A DNA stretch of 64,000 nucleotides from Gibbula magus (Eukaryota; Mollusca; Gastropoda; Trochida; Trochidae). How positions within the stretch are numbered: the stretch's first letter is position 1; each line of letters begins with the position of its first letter. The notes beneath the pieces are model-generated. The model had not been told where the DNA came from. It saw only the letters and a list, made by a program, of their open reading frames with translations, and did no database searches. The translations under genes were made by a program, and so were the position numbers. This document shows positions 1 through 12,441 of this stretch, one piece after another. The stretch covers positions 72,344,622 to 72,408,621 of the forward strand of contig OW388294.1 in assembly GCA_936450465.1 (NCBI GenBank). Direction: 5' to 3'.

Positions 1-3000
1 AGCCTTCCTGTAAAAGCTTTTTAACTTCATCTTCATCTGCCAATTGGTACCATCTGAATTGTCTGTTTAATAGTGAACACTGTTTTTACCTTGGGTTCAA
101 GTAATAAATTATCTTAAATAATAAATCATTCAAAAACTTGATGAGCTGCAGGGTCAATGGCTCTATTTTTCTAATTTGTTATTTTGTTAGTATTATTACT
201 GATATACTCGTCTTTCTGATGAAAATTGTTTTAATTACAAATTGGGATTTAATTATACATGAAGCTTTAGATAGAGCATTAGATTTGCCCGTCAAAGGGA
301 ATGTCAATGATTCAAAATAACATTATGCCTTGGTGTGGAGAGTTATAAGCTAAGATAACATAAATTAAAGATATAATTAGCATTTTGTCAGGTCCAACCA
401 CATCTCAGTGTAAAAATCATGTATAATGAGGCACAAACTATGTTATAAATGACAAAGACTGTCACATATCACAAATATTCTGTGGCAATAATCGCATATA
501 TTGCACTCTTACTGTAACCAAGTTCCTTACCAGTGCATCAGGCCTGTAAGCTTTCTTAGTTTTGGACACAGGAGTTTGATTGTCCGAACTGAACATTAAA
601 GACCAAATCGTCTTTAGAATTCCTTAAATGTATCATACGATTCTTTAGACATTGCAGTGTTTTCAGGTATCATTAAAAGGAGTAACAAAGGCAAACCGAA
701 TTTATTATGGAAACCCGAGATTCCATAAACAACCTACATGAAATACAATAGTTGGATCTTTGCAAACTTATCTTTGCAGATAATTACACGTAACTAATTA
801 TAAGCCTTTGTTGAAATTCCAACTTTGTATCCCTCACCGATAACAAGATACAGGTACCCTCTCCCAGGGGATATCGCGTGGGAGAAACATCCCATTGCAT
901 TGGATAACGCATGGGATAAAAGCTTTAAAAAATAATTTAAAATGTATTTTGTTGCCATTGTTGTGCGACAAGATAAGAATTGTGAAATATTGGCTGAAGA
1001 TAATAACTTGCAGTGAAAATAGATATATTACATATTTATTATATACAAAATGTTATTAAAACTTTCTATTGACCAACCCACAATTGGGATTCATTAGTTA
1101 AATAAAACTCCGCTTTGACTACGACTTTGTTTATCTAATGGCTTACTAAATATGTGCCTGATATTCATAGATTTATATCTGAAATAAGCTAAATAATAAC
1201 TGACATTGATAAACAAATGTAAAAAACTAATCTGAACAGTCTTAGTGAAACCAGGTGTTATCTTGTATCTTATATTGTGGAATCTCTTTATTTTGATTTA
1301 GATTGATCCTTAGACAACAGTCAAGTGTCTTTTTGTGATTTCTGGTAGTATTTGACTTCGATAATTACACTATCGGTCAGCAAATGAGTGCGATCAGAAT
1401 GCAATTTGACTACTCATGATCACATGAGTGCCGTCTGATTGCAGTCGACCGTGATCAGGTTCAGCAAGGGCCTATAGAATATCAAGGCAGACAGACATAA
1501 TATTTATTTATTTCTGTCTCACCTCACATAAATACAGATAAATAAATATATATTACAAACATTACATAGGAGTGAGTCACCCTAGGGTTATGGGAGACTA
1601 GAGTAATATACATCAGATATAAGTATAAACATATAAAACTGATGTTATAAATAAGAGTATATGGTGCATACATAAGAAATAAAACTATTCATATTAAATA
1701 TGCTTCTCTTTTTGTGAAATTCAAATATAAAAGCAGGTTTTGGCAGTGAAATAGACATCGTGTTTGAAAAGTATAACCAAGTGATCGTCATCACAGAGCT
1801 CTTTACAGTTGGAATAGCTAAACAAGACATTTTCATACAAATGTTCACGTATGTTTGTCATCCTCAACATCTTCACTACACCTGAAACATACTCTAATAT
1901 TGACATTATGTATATCTGCAGGTTTCCAAATGCACAGGAGCGGTACCTGATCTGAATTTGGAAGGGGCAGAGCGTTAGGAACGGGATATATTCATACTCA
2001 CGTAACTTCCACACCAATAATCATTGTTAAACATTCGATACGTTCTTAATTTATTCCGTCCCGTTCTAGCGCTTGGCGTAAGCAATTCGATACCAATCGC
2101 TCGTATACCATCGCACACATACAGCTTGCACACGTTCACATACACACTTAATCAACGTCATTTTCAACACTCCAATGTTTTACACTTTTACATGCATATC
2201 CCTCCGACCACATAAGAACATGCCTATATAATCGGCCAGACATACATTTAAACAACAATAATGTCGAACAATAGATACAACAACATCATTACCTGTAGAA
2301 TATATCTCGTGTGAAAGAATGGGCCATACGAGGCAGAGCAGTAACTGTGACACCTTTTATGACTGATCAAAGGTACCACTCATAGTCTTTATCGCGATCG
2401 TAAACCACGATGAATTCAGGAATCTCCTTCATTTAAACATGGCCCTCAAACAGACCCCTTCTTTCATTTGCATTCCCCGCACCGGTGACGCAAATTGTCA
2501 GCTCGGACCAGACATTGATAAAATAATTTAACGATAACAGTTAACAGTGATCAATCGACTTAGCAAGCGGCTTACCACATATATTAACTCACATGCAACA
2601 TAAATATCCCCATACAAAATACAAGATATTTCAATCAACGGGCGACAAATTCGACTGAAACAGTATATATGAAGTCTTAAACATTATCAGTTCATATTTC
2701 TAAGATTCACAAGTTTTAATAAAGCGTTGTTTAGGAATCTCCTTAACTAGACAAGGTAGGTGCGTCAAACACGTCCTACACTGATGATACGTCAACAAAT
2801 TTAAATCCAGGAAGGTCAATAATGTCGACGTTATATTTTATTAATTAAATTTCTATTTTTAAAATGAACTTTAATACCAATCATGGCGACCAAAACATCT
2901 TGAAAAAGCACCCCATTGTGTTTGAACCGACATAAAAATAAAATGTTCATACTCTGATGTATGAAATTGTGAGTACTACTTCACAAAACATGTGTCTATC

Positions 3001-3987
3001 AAATACAATACACGGTATCACGGTTCCACGTTACTCCAATGCTTAAGCTAAAGTCCCGCCAGAGTTACCTCCCTTCGCTTTGCGCGTAAGCGACTTTCGG
3101 TTTCCATAGCCTTTACATTACGTGATTTATGTTTTGGTCAAAATATGTGATAAAAACGTCTAAATAAAAAAAAACTCCTACGAAAATGTCTTTGTGACCT
3201 CGTTGATGTCCAGTTTGTGCAGTTGTACTGCTTCTGGGTTCTCTAAATTTTAGTGATTACGAACTGTAAAAGTGCGTTGACAATCGAACTACAAGTTACA
3301 ACTGTCACTGTCGGATGAAAACACCAATTAAAATTAGAATTTTCCAAAAATATCAAAATTATTAGTCGGACTCACTTCATATGGCGGTATATTAACCTAT
3401 TAAAAAATAAAATTGAACGATAATATGCTGAAGTGAACATGTAATCAAGATATGAGTAGGAGATGATAGCCTAACGTTATTTGACATTTAAAAATATTTT
3501 TCAACCGAGTGTCTTAAATTGTGTCAACTCATGGAAAATTCATGTAAACTATAGATAACTTGCACTATCACAGCTTGAAATTATTGCAATATAATATTAA
3601 ATAATTTACAGACTCGTAGGCCTACCCGTTATAGAAGTTATAGAAGTTCTGAATTGACCAATGTAAAATTTTTAGCTTGATTTGAAATCATCTGCACTTG
3701 AAGTGCATACTTTTTAAGAATTAATTTTCTGGGGACAATTTAACTTATGTCGTCCGATTTACCTACATGTGTAAATTAAATAAAAACATTTCCTATATCA
3801 ATCGCCATGTTTTCACAACAATATGTAACCTATATATTTATATACGTTGATCAAATTACTGTCATTTCCTAGATAAACAATAGAGAATTGAATATCATGC
3901 AACTGTAACCAATATTATTCCTGACAAATTTTATAAATGTGAATAGGATCAGAATTGTTTAAAGAAAATGTATTTATTATATAAGTG
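1..3987. other. non-coding stretch, no gene recognised
   Basis: AT-rich sequence with only short open frames that look like chance. An AT-rich imperfect hairpin lies near 1503-1552. I see no splice-bounded coding exon and no RNA gene. Confidence 0.5.
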
Positions 3988-4399
3988 TCGCCGTTTTCCA
4001 ATAAGACCCCATGTTATTTTAGTGCAGCATAAACATTTTCATGTAATTCAATTTGTAATCTATAACATCTTATTATTATGTTTATAAATTTCGATTTAAT
4101 TTTTAGCATGGTTTTGAAAAAAGGCAAAATAATGACTGGGTATTTTGACAGTAACGTCACTTCCCCATTGCTACCATTCAATATGTAAGCAGACGTATAG
4201 GGTTGAAAATGGACACATCTCAGTAATCGTTTAGTTCAGTAACGTTCTATCCAAAATCAGAAATTTGGTACGTGTTGCGGAGTAGATACTAGATTTCCTG
4301 TTTCCATGTCAATTATCAGTAAAATATTTTGAAAATTGAGATAATTAAAATTATCCATGCTACACTAAAATAACATGGGATCTTATTGGAAACGGCGAT
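3988..4399. repeat. MITE-like element with ~43 bp terminal inverted repeats
   Basis: The left end (from CGCCGTTTTCCAATAAGA at about 3988) and the reverse complement of the right end (CGCCGTTTCCAATAAGAT, ending about 4399) match over roughly 43 bp with a few differences. The interior is AT-rich and has no coding frame. No clear target duplication is visible, so the superfamily is unknown. Confidence 0.6.
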
Positions 4400-4559
4400 T
4401 CTTGCAACACTTTTGGCACATTGCTGGCACGAGTTTGTATATTGATTTGCTTCTTACAAGACCGAAATAAACTTACTTGTCTGTCGCTCGAAAGTTCAGT
4501 GCCGCACAGAGGAAGCGAGTCACAGTTACCTGGTCAATATTGTTTTAAATTTTATTCCA

Positions 4560-4775
4560 AATTTGATGGGCCTATAATTTACCGCACATCGTATTACAAT
4601 TTACCGCACCTTTCATCGAAACATTTTACCGCACCCCCTATTACAATTTACCGCAGTAAACTTTATTACATTTTACCGCGTTTTTATTACAATTTACCGC
4701 AGTATTACATCTTACCGCGTTTTTATTACAATTTACCGCAGTTATTACATCTTACCGCGTTTATTACAACTTACG
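4560..4775. repeat. degenerate short tandem repeat (TTTATTACAATTTACCGCA type)
   Basis: About ten imperfect copies of a ~20-22 bp unit alternate TTTATTACAATTTACCGCA with TATTACATCTTACCGCG. The open frame across it (repeating LPRFYYN) is a by-product of the repeat, not a gene. Confidence 0.7.
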
Positions 4776-4888
4776 TCGTAACAGGGACACCGCTTGATTT
4801 GAACAGTGATCTATAGAAAAACAGACCAATAGTGTATTTGAATCCCACCTCAACATAACCAATACTAGCACATCTACGTAGTAAATAA

Positions 4889-5362
4889 TGACCCGGCGCC
4901 GAGCGGTTATGGCATATAAACTCGCGAGGGCGTTAGCCCGAGTTTAGTTTATTGCCATAACGCGAGGCAATCAGGTCGTTATTTGCCTTAATTTTCAAGG
5001 AAATATTCCTAATACACCCATAACTGACACGAAAGGAAGGTTTCAAACTAAATCCTTCATTCCTTACATAAAGTAGACATACTTTTTGGTACCTATACAT
5101 ATGTATATATAACACTAGAAAAATACCAATACAGCCATGACACAACAGAATTAACACTCATCGGTATGGATCTTCGGTAGCTCAATTGGCAAAGGCGCTG
5201 CTCGACGATATAGAGGGCCAGGGTTCGATTTTCACATTTCTAATTTGACAAAATTCCCAAATTTTACAAGTCGATTTGTTTCCGTAGGTTGAATATCTCA
5301 TAACCGACCATGGTGGTTATGAGATAATCAATCTGCACAGACGGTGGTTATGGCATATAATA
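4889..5362. repeat. hairpin-rich repeat unit bracketed by GGTTATGGCATATAA
   Basis: The motif GGTTATGGCATATAA occurs near 4906 and again near 5345. The left part folds as a long hairpin (about 4898-4967) with an inner stem AACTCG/CGAGTT. A separate palindrome, ATCTCATAACC/GGTTATGAGAT, lies at about 5298-5328. A tRNA-like segment sits between them. Inference: a tRNA-derived or composite non-autonomous element. Confidence 0.45.
5174..5240 (+). other. tRNA-like (SINE-head-like) sequence
   Basis: Contains a box-A-like TAGCTCAATTGG and, ~45 bases later, a box-B-like GGTTCGATTTTC. The spacing fits a tRNA, but the acceptor and T stems do not pair properly, so it is not called as a functional tRNA. 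A decayed tRNA gene or the head of a tRNA-derived SINE are both possible. Confidence 0.35.
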
Positions 5363-5399
5363 TGCAACTCAAACAAAAGAAATAACTTCCTAAGGGATG

Positions 5400-7880
5400 T
5401 AAATACATATAATGAGCACATGCTGAGCCAATGCTTACAGAATTATGAGAGACTATAAAGATTTACCAATCTTCCTCCGTATAATCGTTAATTTCAAACA
5501 GTCTTTTTAGGTCCCTCCAGAAGGGTTTACAGAAACAATAATAAACCCTGTTAGGAGAAATCACAATAACAAACCCTGATATGTTCCTAAGAGTATGATG
5601 TAAAAGCACGGATCTGAAGAAACTATCTAAAACTGACTTTAAAATTTTCTCAAATATATATTACAATATAACCGCAAATGGTTTGAGGAAAGTGCGTCTG
5701 GAAACCCGTATCTAGTAAGACATGTGATTTGTGAGCTAACGCTTTAGCAGATGGATGACAACGGTATATATAAAAGCAAGTTACATAGACACGTGGCCGT
5801 AACAGTGATTTCAGACTGTAAACAAGGATTTTACGAACGTCTCTATATTTACCAGGTATCTTCTATAGCGCGATAACAAAGTGTCTTTTAAACTTAAAAA
5901 CGGTTGATAATATAGAGAAACCCTTCTACCTCGGATATGGTAAGGTTGTAGACCCTGATATTTCTCTTGTTAATCCTTTCTTTACACAGTTGTCCAAAAC
6001 AGCCCAATCTGGTTTCATATTAAAGGATAGATGCAATAACATATGGTCAAAACCTGAAATCGGTCCATAAATGACTTATAAACGGCTTTTAAAAAAAACC
6101 TAATCTAGGGGTGTGGCCCCTGAAGGGATGACTTTTGTGACGTCACTGGATTAATCTTATTATGGCCGATAGTCATAATTAAACGTAATTTCGCAACATT
6201 TTGATTGATAATTTCAGTAACAAATCTTCAATCAAACAACTTAAATTGTCCATATATCGAATGTTTAGATATCAAACTAAGTAATTCCGAAGATGACAAT
6301 TACATAATTATTGCACAGACGACCCGTCGTCTGTGGTTAAACAGTCATGCCTCAATGAATTTTCTGAAAACGTTTCGCGGCGGTAATCGCGGAATTTTTT
6401 AAATGGGTAAATGAAAATCGTCTTAATAATCAATTGCAAGTGTATATTGTCTCGATTTTATGCTCAATTGATACAATATACGAAGAGGTAATCATCTGTC
6501 ATTCTTCAGAAAGTGCATTTCATCAGATCTTTAAGTAATGAGAGGTTTAAGAAGCCTAGTATTACAAATGTACAACAGGCGAAAACATGCAATCAGCCCC
6601 TTTACTATATAACTATCACAATAATATTATCATTTGTACATGTTTGTGTTGAAACGTGTACCATTATTTTTAGACATGTATAGTTTCTACATTTGTGTGT
6701 CAAGAGGCTGTATGGCAGGGTGATACGCTATTTTAGTGAATGTATCTCGTGTTCTTTTAAACGTATATCGTACCACGTGACACACAGAGAAAATATTTTT
6801 CTTTTTCGTTTTTCTTTTGTATTCTACTTCGATTAAGCAATACATATACAGTGGCAATGGTCACTGCGTTGCATTAGCATATGAATAATCATATGGTTAA
6901 ATTCAGTTCAAGGCTTCTTCATTGTTACTCACACTGTACATGGAAAATGATGAAAAACGGTTGATTAAAAAACTCTGTAATGTTCCAATCATAAACTCTA
7001 TGGGGGAAACATCCATTAGAGGAAAACCAAATTGGAGAAAAATCCAAAGGGAGAACAAACCCATGAAATTAATGTTTACTAATTAATGTTTTAAATATCC
7101 CCCAAATATTTTATTATATTCCCGTATCTCGTTAACTTCGAGGGTGCAAAGTTTGAATTTGCACCAAAGTTTTAGTTACGTTAACAAAAAGATCTGCAAT
7201 GTTAAGTTTGCAAAGCTCTTACTAATGAATGTTCATGTAAGTTGTTATTGGAATCTCGGGTTTCCATAATAAAATCGGGTCGCCTTTGTTGTATTTCCGT
7301 TCTAATTACCACTTTTGTCAGTGTTAGCGTCTATATAGACGCTTTATTGAACATATGTTGTTTCCGATTTTTCCTTGCATTCTTCATGCTGTGTATCGGT
7401 TACATACATTTATTTATTCATTGCATGACTAGAATATGTCTAGTAAACGTACACATAATTCGTTATAAACAATATCTTTAGCGCTTCTAAAAACAATAAT
7501 TGAAATTCTGGCCCGTTCATTGAGGTGACATCACCAAACATGCACTGAATATGCAGTTAGAATACCTGTCACATTTGAGAATGTTTAATATTCATTATAC
7601 GAAGAGCACATTCACTTGTTATTCGATCTCACAGGCATCCAGGAGCAGTCAAGGTAAGTTGTTAGTCTATTAAATGAGCACTATTAACTGATAACGTATT
7701 TTATACCAGTTACCTCGGAATAAATACTTGTCAATAACCCATAAATCGTGTTTCTGTTTATTATTATACATCTTACATATTGCTAGCAATACGATTTATT
7801 TATATACCCTTATGATGATTCTCGGGGCTTCGGAGGCCCGTAGCTACTTTAATGTAGTGATGGTTTCAGAAAACTGACCT
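5400..7880. other. non-coding stretch, nothing recognised
   Basis: AT-rich intergenic sequence. Open frames are under 90 codons and show no motif, splice context or composition typical of coding sequence. Confidence 0.4.
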
Positions 7881-7883
7881 TAA

Positions 7884-8229
7884 AGGGGCAGTAGCACGTT
7901 TTTTCGCTCAAATAAGTCGATGAAATGTATTTGAAACATAATTTCACAAACACCCTCCTCTCTTCGGAAAAACAAGTTAAAAAAGAGTGTACATGGCTCA
8001 GTAAGGCCATGGGAATCGTTTTTGTCATTCGAAATAATAAAATGGGTTCACAATAAAATGGCCGCCATGCAATGTTTGCTTTATACGCAACACCGTTATC
8101 ACTACTACGGATAATTGGTTCGTGTAATAAGATGTTTTGCCCTCTAAAGTAATTTTAAATGGCACAAATTATCATTATAAATCGGAAATTTGAAAAAATA
8201 AATTTTGCAAAAAACGTGCTACTGCCCCT
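7884..8229. repeat. 346 bp MITE with TTAA target duplication (copy 1)
   Basis: The sequence reads TTAA, then AGGGGCAGTAGCACG at the left end, and CGTGCTACTGCCCCT then TTAA at the right end: perfect terminal inverted repeats with a TTAA duplication (7880-7883 and 8230-8233). TTAA is the piggyBac-type target, so a piggyBac-like non-autonomous element is the likely class. A second, truncated copy is at 25010-25333. Confidence 0.8.
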
Positions 8230-8233
8230 TTAA

Positions 8234-9401
8234 ATGTAGACCTGTAAATCGTTGGAAATAATCGTACAAATGAAACGCATCCCTACACCCTCGGCCAAAA
8301 GAAACGCCTACTTTATGCTCCTTAAAATGAAAGATGCAATGATTTCTTACATATAATAAATGGCGGTCTCCACGTTATGCTGAAGCAAAAACTAATGTGA
8401 AAGTCCATTGAAATCGTGGAAAACTGTGATTCGAGTCAATAACATTCAGGAAAACCACGAATAATTAAGACTGCTATTTTCGGTTGATTCACTTTAACCA
8501 CTTAACGCGAATGCGTACCTGTATTGTTGCTCGTGGTTGTAGGAAACTCTTTTAAAATGTTTTTTCTGATCAAGCACTGATCGAAAACTGAACAATTATT
8601 GTTTTCTCATTTCAACAATCGCCCTTCTTTCGTGACATAAACTTCTGAAATTCAAATATATAATGCAGGAATGGTGCAACTTCATTATGTTATAATATTG
8701 CTAAACTGTTCATAACAGTTTTTACAATATCTGATAAGATATCTAGTTGGCGTTTCTTTTGGCCGGGGGTGTATGAACAAATTTATTACAATTATATCAA
8801 TTTGAAAATATATACCTACAGTGAGTGCTTTCCTTGACCTGTGACGATCGCATATATTGGTTTGTTTTATTTACACAGATTCAGCGAAATGTTCTATAAT
8901 TAGTTGCATGTCTGGCCAGAATGTCATGAGAAATAGAAATGTTATTACTTTCAGTTCCAACAGTATCTTTACATCTTTTACGAAAAAGTGGTTCTGTTAG
9001 TTCTGAATTTACACTAACTAGACTTGTCTATCAATTATTTGGCCAAAGGTGTCACTTGGATTGGGTACGAATGTATATCATATTGATATCTGTGGACGTT
9101 GTGGCGGTCGATGAGCTATCCAAGAGATGTCATACAAATGTAAACAGCGAGTCAAAAGTAGAGCTTCTAAATCAGAAGTCAAACGGGATGTGGTGAAAAT
9201 TAAAAGGGCCAAGTTTAAGTTTGATGGTATTTGTTTTTAAATCTTTATATTGGCATTCAGTACATTACTATTACAATGGTAACTTTGAACTAATGGTGAA
9301 TGGTAAATTCATACATTCATACAAGGCATTTGTCGGTTAAAATTAAGCACATTTTTGGACAATGATAATATTAATGTAGCCCGGTCAATATATGGAAAAT
9401 A
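8234..9401. other. non-coding stretch, nothing recognised
   Basis: No conserved coding or repeat structure recognised. The open frame at 8939-9196 has no known motif and no clear splice signals and is probably chance. Confidence 0.35.
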
Positions 9402-11786
9402 CCCCCCAACCCCCAACAAATTGCTACAAAAGGTTTCTCAACTGATTCTGGTATGGGTTAGTTTATTTTATGACATACTAAAAGTTTACCAAAGTGTTTT
9501 TTTCAAGATAGCGTCCCAGATGGCCGCCGAAACCTCTTACTGATCATAACTCTGTAACCATTAACTCAAATGTGATGATCTTGGTGTCTATCCCAAGATT
9601 TTTTGGGGCAACGAACACATTACGATCACAAAAATGGTGTTTGTCTATTATTGAACACAAAACTCCAATATGGCATCGAAAAATGGCCACCGACACCTCC
9701 AAATGACCGCAAATCAATAACCATTAAACATTAAATTGGGCCATTCTATTACAAGTAAATCTGACTTTGTCTAATATGGCACTACCATTTGACCTGAGTT
9801 CAGTCTAATTTGATTAAATTTGGGTCTAGATCTCTCCCTGGTTGTGGGGGGACAAGAAACAAATTCTAACTGTGAATGACTACAACTGCATTGTCTGAGC
9901 ACACAGGTTGTACTTTGCACGCACATTTCACCAGTTCTCTGCACGACCTGGACACTTCTGGAACATTCACTCATAGTGGATACCAATGTGTTCCCTTGTG
10001 GTACCATCCACAATCCCGGGGGCTAGGAAGCTCTGCAAATATACACTCTTTGTCCAACCACTTGCTTGGTAGATGGCCCTATTTGTATGCCGAATAGGGA
10101 CATTCTGTGTTGGTGGAAACAAAAGCTTGAGTTTCATGTGCTCCTTGGCAGAATAAGTCTTTTTAACAACATTCATTCTGGTAAGTGAGTAGGTGTGGTC
10201 ATACATGTTACACACAAATCGTTCTATGAGAGACAACTGATCCCCATCTCTGCCAATCCGCTGGTAGGGAATCCTGCTTTGGAAGATAAAAGCTTCTGTT
10301 ACCTATGGATATGATACCTGGATATGCTTCACGTTTTCTTTCCTGGAAGTTGTGTCACGTCCTGTAAATGCATTGAGAAAAAGAAGAGCTAATGGACAAT
10401 TGTCCCCAAACTCTTGATGAATGGCATTCACATTATATGTTTAGTTCTTGCCTTTACCATTGGACAACCATACGTTTTATCATTGGTTGATTTATTTCAG
10501 CTCAGATGATACCACCAACAAGAACCACGAACACATCTGTATCCACTTTTGCTGACAGGAACGCGCCTTGATAAAACCATCTTGTAATGTTCAACAAGCC
10601 TTAGTGTTAGTATCGTTTTAATCTGACTAAATTGTTGATTCACGGCCATTGGCAAACACTGTTCTCCCTAATGCTACGTGCACTTATTTACCTGCCTCAA
10701 TGTGCTTGTTTTGACACTATCTGTAAGTATTTCAAAACGTTCTTGCTTGTTGTTTCAGTCTTTGAGAAACATAAAGAAATTCTGTGGTAGATTGTTTTGT
10801 TTGGACACATTGCGTCTTGACACCTTGTCCCTTTCGTCTCTGCTTGCAGACTTGAGACTTCTTTATTGTTGTAGTCCCATACAATGTCTATCCTTGAACA
10901 ATCAGTTAATTGCCTTGTTACCAAGGTTAGTAGTGTGAGATCACTGTACTCTCCAAAGGATGACACATTAATATTGGCAGTGTGTGGACAATTGATGCTC
11001 CATCAAACGTTTTAGCGTCTAAGAATATCCTGGAGGTTTTCACCCAATCCAAAAATTCAGATTTGCAAGTTGGAAGTATGAAGTTTGTCTCATGTTGTTA
11101 CAGAGCTGGTGGCCATGGTGATTTACGAAATAGAAAATTGTGTCAAATCAGTTTGGCGGAATTGGCATGCAATGCACATTTGAGAGAATAGGTTGTCATC
11201 ATCTTTGAGACTGATGAATTGTTAGTTTTCCTTGGTCTTTACCTTTCTGTGTAGAGTCCTTTGGAGCAGGAAGATGAGACTCTCAACTGAATGCTCTGAA
11301 ACTTATTCCATGTACAAAGATGGTTGTGCATTAGGTGATAGTGGACAGTTGAAGGTAATGGATTCATAATGATATAACAGCTCATCGATATTCAAAGTTG
11401 TCTTCGTGTGTTCTTTGCCCCCCAAAACTGGTGATGGAGACCTAGATCATCAAATGTGTGTGATATATATGGACTATTTTTGACGCCCTATTGCAGTTTT
11501 GTGTTCCATGATAGACAATTACCATTTTTATGATCTTAGTGTGTTCGTTGTCCCGGAATACCTAGGGATAGACACCAAGATCTTCACGTTTGAGTTGATG
11601 GTTTCAGAGTTATGATAATTAAGAGGTTTCGGCGGCCATCTTGGACGCCATCTTGTAAAAAAACACTTTTCCGGGGGTCCAACTTTGGTAAACTTTTAGT
11701 ATGTTATGAAGTTCACTAAACCGTACCAGAATCGGTTGAGAAACCGTTTGTAGCAATTTTGGGGGGGGGGGGGGGGGGGGGGGGGT
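9402..11786. mobile_element. 2.4 kb DNA transposon with ~290 bp terminal inverted repeats
   Basis: The left arm (about 9402-9686) and the reverse complement of the right arm (about 11479-11786) align over ~290 bp; shared blocks include AAACCTCTTA, ATCTTGGTGTCTATCCC and GAACACAAAACT. The ends are C-runs: CCCCCCAACCCCC on the left and a 26-base G run (11761-11786) on the right. The interior carries remains of a protein on the minus strand. The C-rich ends hide the exact boundary and the target duplication. It lies upstream of the SLC22 start codon and may be inside a 5' UTR intron. Confidence 0.75.
9967..10966 (-). pseudogene. broken gene of an uncharacterised transposon-associated protein family
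   Basis: Four minus-strand fragments in different frames appear in the order expected of one protein. They are RIDIVWDYNN (in 10697-10966), VDTDVFVVLVG (about 10505-10582), NAIHQEFGDNCPLA followed by FTGRDTTS (about 10380-10432), and IERFVCNMYDH with PPTQNVPIRHTNRAIYQAS (9967-10236). From memory this matches a family of uncharacterised proteins widespread in invertebrates and fish, with motifs like TVDTDVVVLA, ALTGCDTxSxFFGKGKK and ERFxxxLYDRTS. The fragments are separated by stops and frameshifts, so this copy is dead. Biochemical role unknown; location inside long TIRs suggests a transposase or accessory protein (inference). Confidence 0.55.
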
Positions 11787-12405
11787 TAAACTGTATTTTG
11801 AACTGACTAATGACCCATTGATCTTAGGAATCCCACAGCAGTGGAAATATTTTGCAGTGCCAACCTGACGTGGGACAATCTATATTTTTTCTCCATCTAC
11901 ATTTATGAAAGTTGGAAAAATGCATGTTAGGAAAGGCACATGAACCGAAAACTACAAGAATCACGATTTTCAAGTTCTATACCTTGGCAAAATCCGAGGA
12001 TATTTGTATTCCGATACCTGATTCATTCTTAAGGCACATCTCAGCTGGATTACTGTAACTCTCTGTCTAGATTTTATAAAACTCACAATAAAGAAGCACA
12101 CTTCATAACAAGCACCCACAACACTCTAATTGTAGGAGATCAGATCTTGCGGATAACGTCCTAGATTATGGCATTATCTGGAGCCTCCAATAGTAAATAT
12201 TCCTGCATTGGTCACATTAAGAATGACAATGGTGGATTTAACTATCAATATGATGTCCAAAGCTTTATTGTCGATTAATTATCATATTCATTACGTAGTC
12301 GTTTCACTTTCAGAGACTATTGACCCACTTCTTAAATGACAGAGTAGGTCCTTGACTTTCTAATTGCTACCTATTGTTTAATCTTCTTTCTTCTATTGCT
12401 TTCAG
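11787..12405. other. upstream region of the SLC22 gene
   Basis: Non-coding. A good 3' splice site (pyrimidine-rich tract then TTCAG) ends at 12405, 36 bases before the start codon. The first coding exon therefore probably begins at 12406 with a short stretch of 5' UTR, and a non-coding first exon lies further upstream. No promoter motif could be assigned. Confidence 0.4.
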
Positions 12406-12441
12406 ATCCTCCCTGCCTTTCATCATCTCCAGATTTCCACA

